DNA of 64,000 nucleotides from Beroe forskalii (Eukaryota; Ctenophora; Nuda; Beroida; Beroidae), in assembly GCA_011033025.1 (NCBI GenBank), contig WFMF01000232.1, forward strand, positions 1 to 64,000, written 5' to 3'. Each line of letters opens with the position of its first letter. Position 1 is the first letter of the stretch. The translations under genes and the position numbers were made by a program. Positions 37,965 through 51,100 of the stretch are shown here, one piece after another. The notes under the pieces were generated by a model. That model was not told where the DNA came from. It did not search any database and worked only from the letters and a program-made list of their open reading frames with translations.

Positions 37965-38790
37965 TTTAGCCAGTCTCCCCTACCCAGGGCAAATGTGATC
38001 GTCTCAAAGTGGAACGTTGCGCGCGCGTTGCCCTAACTAGTATAGCACCCTATTCTTTGCGCGGCACGCCATCGTGATCCTCCTCAGAATAGCCGTAGAC
38101 CGCGCGCGCAGGCGCAAGAGGACCGAATAGGGTGCCAGGCATGAGGCTATTGCTGCACCAGCTCTGTTTGTTACCCAACCCCCTGCCGCGTTGTCATTGT
38201 ATGAGTCGTGGCGCGCGCCAGGGTCAGGCAACGCCTGACAACGTTGTCAAGCGTTGCCTGACCCCCTTGCGCGCCATGACGACTCGCACTTCGCAGAGAC
38301 GTGACTCTGAAATAATATGGGTCTGGGTCTGACAAGCGCTGCGCAACGCTCCACATCTGGACAGTTGTAGTGGACGGTCACATTTGGGCTCTCGCCCATC
38401 CAGTCAGAAGAAATAGAATGGCAACGTCCGTCGATTGTCTGACGTTAACAGACCCTCTCGAGAGTCGAAAATCAGCGCCGCGCTGATTCTAATCGCCGCT
38501 TCGCGGCTTGCAGCGTCAGCGGGTCATACGATTACATCGGATGACAAGTCCGTCGATAGCTCTGTCAAACATAAGAGTTTTAAATTTAATTTGAAGCATC
38601 TGGTAATTAAGTTGAAGAGACATGTCATTCAATAATTGATACATTGTTTAAACGCCCGTGCCGGCGTGCCGAGGCGGCCGAGCACACAGAAGATTAAAAA
38701 CCCGACAGACACTCAATTCGCAAACTACGATGTATGACCCGCTGATTCTGGAGAGGGTCTGTCAACGTCAGACAAGCAAACTCATGCAGT
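37965..38790. repeat. GC-rich palindrome-rich block
   Basis: CpG-rich island in AT-rich surroundings. At 38221-38264 there is an almost perfect 44-base palindrome: arms GGGTCAGGCAACGC and its inverse, core GACAACGTTGTC. Motifs are shared with the blocks at 18.0-18.6 and 62.5-63.1 kb. It may be a mobile element remnant or the BRAP promoter region. Confidence 0.6.
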
Positions 38791-39158
38791 TTAAGTTCGA
38801 ATATCGAACTGCCCTGTGGCCTTATTATATATACCTAAGGTATTATAATTTTTCTGACAAAACAAACCTTTGCGTTATACGTCGTAATTTCTAATTTAGA
38901 ATTTGTTCACAAGATTAGATAATTCTGAACCCTCCCCTGAACATACCATTATTCATATTCACACTAAAAATAAGTTATTCTATAAACAGCGTGGTGGTGG
39001 ACTTGGAGCGGCGAAGCTAAAGCCTCCAATCAATCTTTAAAAAGTCTTTTTGGGTCACTTTCAATAGAATTCATTCGATATTTCATTCTGGATCCAACCA
39101 ACGATATCCACTGGTAGTATTGGTTTGCTATTTCTTCACAATAACAACCGGAACAACG

Positions 39159-42100
39159 TCACTGCAGCTTTATCTGCTGTAGGGGCTTTAAATCTGGGGA
39201 TACCTGAAAAGTGGATTAAAGCGTGTCACATGTCTGAAGTAGGGGTGGATCAAACCCATTCCATCCAGAGAGTGAGTGTCTAAGGGGCCAGTATAGCATT
39301 AATCAGTCGATTGAATGGAGTTGATCGATCGACCAATTCCTGAATTCCATTCGATTAACGTCAATGTGATCGACCGATGCAGTTGCAGGCCCCTTAAGTT
39401 TATCAAAGGGTCCATCAATCAATGCTAACAAATTGTGGATCAAACTGATTTGTGATTAGCCCTTACCTCGAATGAAGCAGCAGTTGCTTGTTTCAGGGTT
39501 TTTAATTAGTTCTTACCTCGAATGAAGCAGCAGTTGCCTGCCTCAGGGTGTCCAAGGTCTCTGACTCGGCCAACTCGACTAACACCAGTCCGGCATCTTT
39601 ATCAACCTCAAACACGCACTGCGGTAGGTGGGGATGTTAGATGGAAATCGGCAAAAAGGATATAAAGGGAGTTTTAGTAAAAATTAGAAGTATTGTTTTG
39701 ATACCATCAAGCACACTTATTGTTTTTTAGATAGGTCCCATCAGAAGTGTTTTTTTGATACCATCAAGCACACTCATTGTCTTTTGGATAGCCCAATCAG
39801 CCGAAGGTTCACCCTCCTCCCAATTCCATCTTGAGCCCATTCCTTTACTCCAGACCACTACTACCTCAACTCAGCCCCTCAACCATAGACTCCAACTACA
39901 CCTTCCTACTCATCTCTTCACTTTCCCACCCATCCCACCTGTACCACGCACCCCACCCCATCCCTCCCACCCCAATCCCACCCAACCTCCTTCCCACCTT
40001 CTCACATTCGATGATAGTGTCCACTACTCTAGTTCCTGTCAGTGGCAGGGTGCACTCAGGTAGGATCTTATGTGCTCCACGCGCAGTGTGTTCCATCGTC
40101 ACCACCACTTTAGTGCCTGTAAAATTAGGGACATTTAACCTCAAAACAAGTGCACTGTGCCACGACCATTTAACGCATGATATTTCAATTAGTTATTTGC
40201 AACATCAATTAATCACCTGGGGATCCCACCAGATCCATAGCACCGCCCATCCCCTTCACCATTTTCCCAGGGATCATCCAGTTTGCGAGGTCTCCTTTAC
40301 CCGAAACTTGGAGTCCGCCCAACATGGTCATGTCCACGTGGCCCCTGAGGAGTGACGTCATCATCAGGGGTTATAATGGTGAAGTGATGACGTCATTATC
40401 AGGGGTTATAATGGTGAAGTGATGACGTCATTATCAGGGGTTATAATGGTGAATGCGACGTCATTATCAGGGGTTATAATGGTGAAGTGATGACGTCATC
40501 ATCAGGGATTAGAATGGTGAAGTGATTATGTCATCACATGGAGTTATAATGGTGAAGTAATGACGTCATTATCAAAGTTTAATGAATTGACGAAGCCACG
40601 CCGCATATTATTATCCGATATTATATATCCAATTTAATTTTAATGTACAATTCGAGGCAGTTCACCATTGTGTAAACAAGTGTGAATGCAGCAAGTACTT
40701 GAATCACTTAATTTGATTTGTGTAATAAAAGCAACGTTAATCATTACCCTCTGATCATGCCAAAAGAGACATCGCTTGAGAAAATGCTGGCTCCCTCGAG
40801 CAATGTTACGGTTTGCTTTCCAGCGTTTATTAGATCAGCATCCTCCTTGCCAGCTCGAGGAAATGGACCCTGGAATGCGTCAAAATGAGTGTAAATTGAC
40901 ATGTAAAAACTATAATAACATGCATGTCAGTTCAGTAAGTTTTTGTGGGCAGCGGGCCGATATAAATGGCCATTTATTTTGTGGCGCGCACGCACAACGC
41001 GCGGCATGGGCATGCACCTAAATTCTTATTTTGCGCGATGTTTGGGATTAAAGAAATTTCGCGCGTTCCAGATATAACCCTAGATGTTCTAGCCCCCAGT
41101 AGATGTTCTAGCCCAAAATTGTCATGATTTTACAGGAGTTGTACCTATTGATCCTCGACAAAGCATGCGGCGCGTTCCGTAGCTGGACACGAACAAGCTC
41201 CTGCGAATTTCTAAGAATATCTGTAATCCATATCATGATACGGATATGGTTTCATTCAAGCAAGTAGACAATATTGCGTAATCAAGCATCCACTCTTATC
41301 AATTAAAATTACGTCAGCCGAACCGCCTAAACATGGAACGTGATATCGAGCAGACATAATGCTAGCCGCAAAGCCACAGAGAGCTCTTTGTTGATACTTT
41401 AATTGACGGAAATTTCGTAAAATCCATGACAAGAATGGAGAGGAACCTCTTGTAAAATCCTGTAAAATCCTGACACTTTTATGACAAAAATGCTAGAACA
41501 CCTTCTCCTAGCCCCAGTAGATGTTCTAGCCCAAAAATGTCATGATTTTACAGGAGTTGTACCTATTGATCTTCAAAAGAGCATGCGGCGCGTTCCGTAG
41601 CTGGACACGAAGAAGCTCTTACGAATTTCTAAGAATATCTGTAATCGATATCATGATACGGACATGGTTTCATTCAAGCTAGTAGTCAATTGGGCGTAAT
41701 CAACAATCCACTCTGCACAATTATAATTACGTCAGCCGAACCCCCTAAAACATAGAACGTGACATCGAGCAGACATATTGCAAGCCGCAAAGCCACATGG
41801 AGCTCTTTGTTGATACTTTAATTGACGGAAATTCCGTAAAATCCATGACAAGAATGGAGAGGAACCTCTTGTAAAATCCTGTAAAATCCTGACACTTTTA
41901 TGACAAAAACGCTAGAACACCTTCTCTCTAGCCCAAAATTGTCATGATTCTACATGTGGATTTACCTATTGATCCTCGACAAAGCATGCCGCGCGTGCCG
42001 TAGGAAACGCAAAAAAGCTCCAACTATTTTCCAAGAATATCTGCAAATGAGATCATGATACGGGTAAGGTTTCATCCAATCAAGCAGGCGACTCGGCGTG

Positions 42101-45100
42101 ATCTATTAACCACTTTGCTCTGTGATAATTCCGTCCTTAAACTTATGATGTGATATCAAGCAGACATAATGTATGCCACAAGGAGACAAAGAGGATACTT
42201 TAATTCACGGATTACTGGGAAATCCATGACAATAATGAAGAGGAACCCCCATGTAGATCATGACGATTCCATGACAATTCTGCTAGAACATCTACTCCGA
42301 CGAAAACATAGTGGCAAATTTGAATTTATCAATTCGTTTTAGCAGATTTTGTATCATATATGCATTATATACCACTCATCTAGGTCGGTTGATCCCGAAC
42401 CCGATATCACACAGCACTGTAATTTTTACAGTTTTACAGTGAATCACCTTCATAATATTGATATCGACAATCTGGCTATTTAGTCACTTAAGTTTTTGAA
42501 TCATAGTATTTTTGCCATCAATTGCGGATTTAAAATTTTAACGATTGAGATCGGCCACGGAATGATATTCCGTTATCAAATATCAATGTATAATTCACTG
42601 GATTAATATATTACAGAGAATAGCGATGCCATCTTGCGATGTTATCTTGATTTTATCATGCACTTAACGCTTATCAGTGATAACCTCATATTATTCGCGT
42701 TGAGCTGCGCTTTCGTGATTTTGTTTATCGAGCTACAACAACTATCGAAATCATCGCATGAAAAGAAATCACGTTCTGTTGTTATATCCTACTTATTTTC
42801 ATTCCACGCGTTATAGGTATCATAACACTGCGTCAGTATATTTGCTTCCTTCTTTCCTATCACCAATTTAATTTGACACTGAACATTGGTTAAATAACAA
42901 ACGGTTATCAGTATTACACTCACAAGTCCTAAAAGTCCGTTTTCACTCTGTAGTGTTACTGTAATGCCAGATAGGTAGTTGGCAGCCATCATCGGTATGC
43001 CAATGCCTGCAAATAACGCATTGAAATCGCGTTGAATCATTGTTTTTTAATTTAATACGCATATATAGACCTTTCTGGTTTAAAAACCTGAGTAGGTGCC
43101 ATTTTCCGTGGAATGTTTTGAAATGTAGTATTATTCGATGATGTTGATGATATTAGGAAGGTCTAAATTCAAGGTGGCAGATGTCTTGTACCATTTGTAG
43201 ATCGATGTAAAATGTTTTTATTAACATGCACAATTTTGTTCAACTAAAAAAATTGTTTTTGGGAATTGTTTAGTGAATAAACTCCAATGTTTTTATTGTC
43301 AACTCAGCATTTATGCAGTCTAGATTATACACTTTATCATAATTTGTAGAAAGACCTCTGCCGAGCACGGCCAGGCAGGTACTTTCTTAAGCGGAGGAGG
43401 GGGGGGTTGAATTAATAAACGTACTAATAATAATAATAATAATAATGGATTTTGACAACAAGTCAACTCAATTCATCCCCTGATCGACCTAAACTCTATT
43501 AAAGTTCTCCACAATATAAAAAGTTATTCATTTAAACATGCAAAATTAAAGGATGATTAACAATGAATGCTAACATCCGCTATTTGACAGTTACTTCTGA
43601 ATACTATAGTTTATGTTTAATTAATTTTCTATCGATGGCACGACAAAAATTAATTCAATAATCGAAAGATTTATTCAATTCTTCATCTCTATTGCTCGTC
43701 TTATGCTGTGACTTGTGCTCTCCTGTTGATACAACAGAGTCACCACGAATGATCCAGTGTTCTTTTGGCAATTCTTTGATCTTCTTTTTCAACCTTTCTC
43801 GCAACATCTTAAGTTTTTCTCTCATTGCTAAGTCCATGTCTGGCGAGATGAAGACCTTTCTGAATTCTGGCCTCTTTTTCAGATTTTTTGCACTCCGTAA
43901 AACAGCCTTAGCTGCTATAGCATTCTCCATTTGAATTAAAACTGGCGGAGCTTTGCCTGACTCAGAAAGGTTCAATTTCCCCAAAATCTTGATTTGATCC
44001 AGCTCTGGTGTATCAAATAGTGAATCGTTGGGCATGATTTCATCAATAGCATTCACTACTTGTTGCTTCAAAGCATCGGTATCTGTTGGTTTTGATGGGT
44101 CTATATCAAGACCATGAATGACAACGTTTCTCGCTCTAGATTCATCTTCTTCAATTTGTTTCATAGCCTTCTTGATCGGCTGAACAAGTGAAGAAGAGTC
44201 TCCCACCACCTCAGCAAACGTCTTGCTCTCTGCTTTTGGTACCTGATCCATTTTCTTCAGTTCTCCAATATCTGAGATAAACTTATGCTGTACCTCTTGA
44301 AGCTCATGAGTTACAGTCTTGATAGTGTCAGTGGAGCTTTCAACAATTTTTCCCCTGAGGTCAAAATTGTGTGAGTGCAATTTTTCCATAAGCTTCTTAG
44401 CTTCAATACAGACATTGTTGAATTGTATAATAAGTCCCGCCATTTCCACTTTATCCCCGAACTTGTCCTTCAGATCACGTGCATTTGGTTTGACTTTGTC
44501 ATCCTTCTTGAACTTTTGAACTTCACCGATTGTCTCCGTCATTTTCTTCATAACATTTTCATATTCTCTCAATTTGTAGCCATACTCACTCATGTTGACG
44601 CTACAAGGTCAAGAGGCAACGGTGCTGTATAGAATTACTAGCACTGTTAAAACTTTATCAGCACGAGTAACGAAACAAAATACTAGTATTCAGAAGTCGA
44701 ACTGGGGCGGGGGATTTGAGAGTTTCGTGCAAACGGTGGGGGGGGGGGTTCTGATGAAACAAATTTACACCTTGATTAATTTTTCCATGCAGTAATCGAA
44801 ATTTCTCTGATTTTAAATGCTATTCAGACCATCGCTTAGCCAAGTTTACAAACAAATTACCGAAAAATTGAGAAATATAGAAGTTTAAGGTTGAATAATT
44901 TACCGAGGTTAGCGAACATCCCGTCAGTAAACTCCAGCGCAGCACGTCGAATGATCCTGTCTCTGGGCGAATCAGAGAGTTTCTTCACTCCTTCTTCCGC
45001 CAAAAGTGTCACTTTCTGAAAATAGAAGAGACCGTGTCTACCCTCAAACCCTCGCAAAATAGGCGGTTCAAATCGTCGTCAACTTACAACGTTGCGTTAT

Positions 45101-48100
45101 GATAATGACGTCATCTTAACTGCCTTCTTATCTCCTGCACGTACTGTATATTACTTTTAGAAGAACGTGTATTATATATTAACTTTTTTCTCTCTCAAAA
45201 ATAGAGAACTATAACATTACAGCACAGAATTTTACTTTTAGTGTCTACTTTTTCTATATATTATACTGCATACAGTACGCCATAGCTGAATTTAATTAAA
45301 AGAGAGCTGGTAAGGAGGAGTACTTGCCGTGCTGTCGTATATTAGCACTTAATTATTGACGGTAGGTATTATATCCCAAAGTTGGTTAAAAAGTTGGGCA
45401 AACACTCGAATTCTTTGCTGGTTTTTCTTTGATCCATAGCTCATATAGCACTTTCAGCTCCCGAAAATTAGTTAGTTCAATTAGTATAGATCTGCATTTT
45501 GTAATCTTATCCGAATTTGAGATGTTCCTATTTTTTAAAGATAGTCATTGGTCAAATACAGTGTTTGCAAAATACACTGGCCATGAAACACTGTGGTATA
45601 CTTGACAATGTATTTTGCAATGTACTAAGCGTATACCATACTACTATACCTCTATCCGTTTCTGGTGTCCAGTACATTGTATGACTCTGTCCACAAATAT
45701 ACAAGGGACATGAACATCTTCTGGGGGAATGCTCCCACCGGAACTATCTCTTCTACCTGCAGGAAAGGAGGTTGGGGTACTTAGGGGGGTTACTTAGGGG
45801 GTAACTTAGGGGGTTAATAGGAGGAGGGGTACTTAGGGGGGTTCTTTGGAGGAGGGGTTCTAAGGAGGGGGTACTAAGGGGGGTATTAGGGGAAGGGTTC
45901 TGGGGGTAACTCTACCTGCAGAAAATGGGGTGGGGTTCAATGGGAGACATTTCAAAGAATCACCGTATTCTTCTCTTCTACCTGACAAAGGGGGAAGAAG
46001 TTATGGGGGGGGGGAGATATTTCAAAGAATCGTGGGAATTTGTAGGAGCGGCAGCTGTGGCACACAACTCGAGAAGTAACATGCTTCATCGTCTTCTCAA
46101 CCTGCAGAAAATACTTCAAAAAATCACCATCTCTTCTCTTCTACCTGACAAAGGGGTATGGGGAATATTTCATTATCTCTTCTGCCTGACAAAAGAGTAA
46201 AATTCCTAACTACTTGTCATTTAAACATGGGGGTAAAGATGTGGGGGTCAAGGGATTACCTCAGCAATGGTTATGTTTGTTTACCTCATCAATAATGATG
46301 TTTCTCTCACCGTACCTCAGCGATGGTGATGTTTCTCTATGAATACCTCAATACCTCATCAATAATAATGTTTCTCTCTATGATTACCTCAGCGATAGTG
46401 ATGTTTCCAGCTGAAGCCATGGGCTGGTTGAAGTTGTTAGCAGTGAGTCTGAAAGTCAGGTTCCCTGCAGTATCCGCCTTATGCGCCTTGATCAGAGCAA
46501 AATCCCCCCGAATACTCTCCTCCATAATGTAATTTCTGCCGTCGAACTGCCGCTCCTGGAATAACGGAAGAGTAGATTATTTTCACTGAGAAATTGGCTC
46601 GACTAGGTTTTTGAGAACGCTTTGATTCCTCGAAAGAAGATTTCCAAGTTGAAAATTTGAATACAATCATAATATCCATGTTTTCAAAATATGAAGTAGA
46701 TTCAGGATTAAATTAATTAAATAACTCTCGAAACTTTGAATTCAAATAGCACTTAATAAGCTTTGTCATTCTCGATCCTTACCTCTCTGGGTTTTGAGTA
46801 AATCTGGACACTGCCATCGCTGTTGTACTTTATAGGACTACCACCCTGGTGAACCAGTGTACCATAACCAGTGGGGGTGTAAAATGCAGGGATACCAGCA
46901 CCACCTGCCCTGATACGTTCTGCTAGTGTACCCTGCAATCAGCAGTGTTGTCAAGGTTACCATGTTGGCAAGGTGACAAGGTTACCATGGTAACCAGTGG
47001 GGTTGTTGAATGCAGGGATACCAGCACCACCCGCCCTGATACGTTCTGCTAGTGTACCCTGTAATCAGCAGTGTTGTCAAGGTTACCATGTTGGCAAGGT
47101 GACAAGGTTACCATGGTAACCAGTGGGGGTGTAAAATGCAGGGATACCAGCACCACCCGCCCTGATACGCTCTGCTAGTGTACCCTGTAATCAGTAGTGT
47201 TGTCAAGGTTACCATGCTGTCAAGGTGACAAGGTTACCATGGTAACCAGTGGGGGTGTAAAATGCAGGGATACCAGCACCACCTGCCCTGATACGTTCTG
47301 CTAGTGTACCCTGTAATCAGCAGTGTTGTCAAGGTTAACATGTTGTCAGGGTGACAAGGTTACCATGGTACCAAGTGGGGGTGTAAAATGCAGTGATACC
47401 AGCACCACCAGCCCTGATACGTTCTGCTAGTGTGCCCTGTAATCAGCAGTGTTGTCAAGGTTACCATGTTGTCAAGGTGACAAGGTTATCATGGTTCCCA
47501 GTGGGGGTGTAAAATGCAGCGATACTGAGTAACATGTGTTGTCAATGTTACCTTGTTACCTTGTTGTCAATTGCAATGTTACATTCTTACATTGAGAACA
47601 TGAAATACGTTTTGTCTTGATAACCATGACATGTTACAGTGAATATCCGTAGTTGTAAACAAAATAACTTAACAACTACGGATATTATTTAAAAACGCTG
47701 CATACATGAGGGGATTCATCCTCGTTTTCACCAAAACACTAGACAATATCAATAAGGAAATTACGTCATTGCAATTAATTTATTGTCACGGGAGGCTACC
47801 AGGTTATGATTCAAATAATTACAATTACATGCGATATTCTAAATGATCCAGCAGTAGCTCACATTTTATTACATTATGTGTGATGCAACACAATCTCAAT
47901 TCTCTAGGTGGCATTTGAATTGAAATCCTTTACCATTTCATCATCTATCGTATTTTATCTATTTGTAGCCATGATTTAGTGATTTGTTGTTTCCTTGTAG
48001 TCACGCTTTGGATTTCAACTCAATTCATTTAGTCGAGTCTGACACCCAATTTTCACGAATTTTCAAATCGATTTCATCTGAATTGAACATGATTTCGCTT

Positions 48101-51100
48101 ATATTTCCATACGTCTGCCTGGATAAAAACTATCGGAGAGAGTTTCGAGCTGGAAAAGTCTGCATACCTTCCATCAAGCACTTTATAAGCTTGTGTCGCA
48201 CCTCCACACAATGAATCTATAAATAGAATCATGTTCGAATACATCAAATAATTTTATATTCCAGTGGTCAATTAGAGCTACGTTCTTGTGCCACATGCAC
48301 TTCTAGATTAAAGCAGTGTGATTTGCAATTCTATCGTGAATTTGATATGCAGCATGTTGTTATTCAGGATGAATATATTGTATTGAATTGTTTATTATTA
48401 TGCGCCATCACCAGGGCTCAATTCATTCGACACTGCTCTTAATGGGGTATTATGACTTGTATTGCTTTTAAAGGCAAAGCATATATTATTGGAGTATTAG
48501 GGAGAGTTTGGATAGTTTGTTAATTTCTTTTTCAGGTTCAAGCAGTCAAGCGTTCGAGAAAAATAGTAATTTTTGAAAATATCTTCAAATCGCACTCGGA
48601 GAATTTGTGCTAGAATTTGTTTTTTCCAGTGTTTTGTGAGAGTGAATGGCTGTGTATACGTGTATAATGTATACACGTATACCTGTATGATAGAATTTGT
48701 TATGAGACTCGTGTCCCACATCAAAATGCGGCAACAATGAGACTGTTTAAATAACTTAGTCTCCTGTTATAATACAGTATACAATCGAATAGCAACATTG
48801 CAACTTTCCTGTTATTTGAGTCACAACATAACTTTGAGTCAAAATATAACTTTGAGTCACAATAATATTTTATCACTTTGCTTTTGTGTAAATCATTTAT
48901 ATGAATTGGTTAAACATGTTTGATGTAAGCTTTTACCGCTAGTTCCTCTGTGAATTCGTCTCTGAAAATATCTTCATATCTTCGTTGTTCAGATCAATTA
49001 GTGACTTCCATGTCCCTTTTTCACCGATTTTTCACATAAAATCAGTCCGAAATACCATTACCTGTGTTGTTAGTAGGACCTCCAGGCTTATAAGGTTCTT
49101 ATCAAAATATCACATTCGGCTGTTAGCAATAGCATGCCTTGTGGCATATAAGAGTGGACTATGAGGTTCTAATCACACTCGGCTGCGCCTCTTGCGATAA
49201 ACAAACTGATAACGAACCCTGATTGATAACATCGTTATAAATCCCCTGTGTGCCCCACCACGTGACATGGGGTTCTTATGACACTCGGCTGTGCCTCCTT
49301 ATCAATTCCCTACCTGTGGAGTCAGCTCCACCTCCAGCTCCCCCGTCAGAAACTGTCTCTCAAACTCAGCGTTTTCCCCCACGTAACTGCTTATCATGCG
49401 TCTTATCTGCTTCTGCTGGAGAAGCAGGCCCAGACCAAAGTCATCAACTCCTGAAAAGGAGGGGCGTGAGGAGCAGGCCCAGACCAAAGTCATCAACTCC
49501 TGAAAAGAGGTTTTCTTCAAATACCATCTGATCCAAATTGGATCAGATGGCAGTCCCAGACCAAAGTCATCTGAAAAAGGGGGATGTGAGGAGCAGGCCC
49601 CGACCAAAGTCATCAACTCCTGAAAGGGGGGTATAAGGGGCAGGCCCAGACCAAAGTCATCAACTCCTGAAAAGATTTTTTGTTTTGATCAGATGGTATT
49701 ATGCCTTAGATACGTGAAAACGGATATCGGTAGTTCATAGGTTTAAGTACCACCAAAATAAGTTTCCGAAATAAATTGCAAGTTTATTACCTGCATTGTT
49801 GGATACACAAGTCAGGTCTTTGACTCCCTTCTTCACAAGCCCGTCTATAAGAAACTCCGGAATACCACACAACCCAAAACCTGATGATAATGGGGTCAGC
49901 AAGGGGTCAGTAGGGGTTCCTCAGGGATCAGTAGGGGGTCAGGAATACCGAACAACCCAAAACCTGATGATAATGGGGATATATTGTAAGCTTATCAAAA
50001 ACAAGAAGTATACAAGAAAGTGCCGTGATAAAAGCTGTTGGATTTTCACGATTTCATGATCATTTCCTCGATAAACCGACTGCAATGTCTAGCCTAAAAA
50101 CCTAGGGGCGTAGCCAGGGGGACGGCGACGCAGGTGGGTGCCTCCCCCTTTTTTATGATAAGAGCTTGTAGCCTAGCAAAATATAACAGGTTTTGAATGT
50201 CACCCGCCACCTCCTTTTAAACAAGAATTGCGCCTACCGGCACATTTCTTGTACCCGTTGTTCCCGTATCTCCGTATGTAGGCGCTTAATTTCCTGTTCC
50301 CTGGGGCTGGTATTAAAACATGCCGTCATTTGATCGACGACCGTTGTCCGTCTTATTTACTGACATGATGAGTTGACGATAAAGCATAAAAGTGGCCTTC
50401 CAAATCATGATACAATCGCGCTTCTTCTATCAATTAGTGTCACATCGCAATCCTAACATCATTTAATCAATTTTATAAATATTCCTCATTATGCGGACGC
50501 TTTACATTTCCCTCTCGCGCGCAGATAAAAATATCACGTGGGCGATTTCGTTCCACGTGCCCAATGTTCGCGCGCGCGTTCCCGCCATTTCGTAGAACTC
50601 TTTTCGTTTAGTTGCGCGCCGTTCAGAGTTTCATAACTATGATCACCATTTTCGTTACGCGTTACGTTTTCTTATGTGCTGCGTTGTAGATATCAAACCG
50701 TTGCAATGTTCGCTATTATTTCACCCCAATTGATTGATTCTCAAGATTGAGATACAAAATATGATTACTGACCAAGATTAAGATAAAAGATTCAGATCAT
50801 ATATTATTATCAATCATGAACCGAGACAAACTCTCATGTCTTTTTTTCTTCTCGTCAATTCTTTAGATCATTAATAACTAATTTTATAACACTGCCCATT
50901 GTAATTTGCCCGAACTGCCCGCTAGTTAAAGAAGGCCGAATGACTGTGTGACTGAAATCTAATCAAAATATATTTGATTGATTCCGTGAAAATCGATATT
51001 GTTTCGATTTAATGATTAAAGAATTTTTGAATTTTTGAAAAAGAATTAATTTCAACATCAGAATGAACAGAGCATTGAACTCAAATACCTACAACGCTGT

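Noticed and set aside
39755-40355. Long plus-strand open frames rich in Pro/Ser/His
   Set aside because: Antisense of OXCT1 exons and pyrimidine-rich intron; no coding support.
40351-40585. Regular repeat spacing suggesting a CRISPR array
   Set aside because: Spacers are not distinct and the host is an animal; it is a simple tandem repeat.
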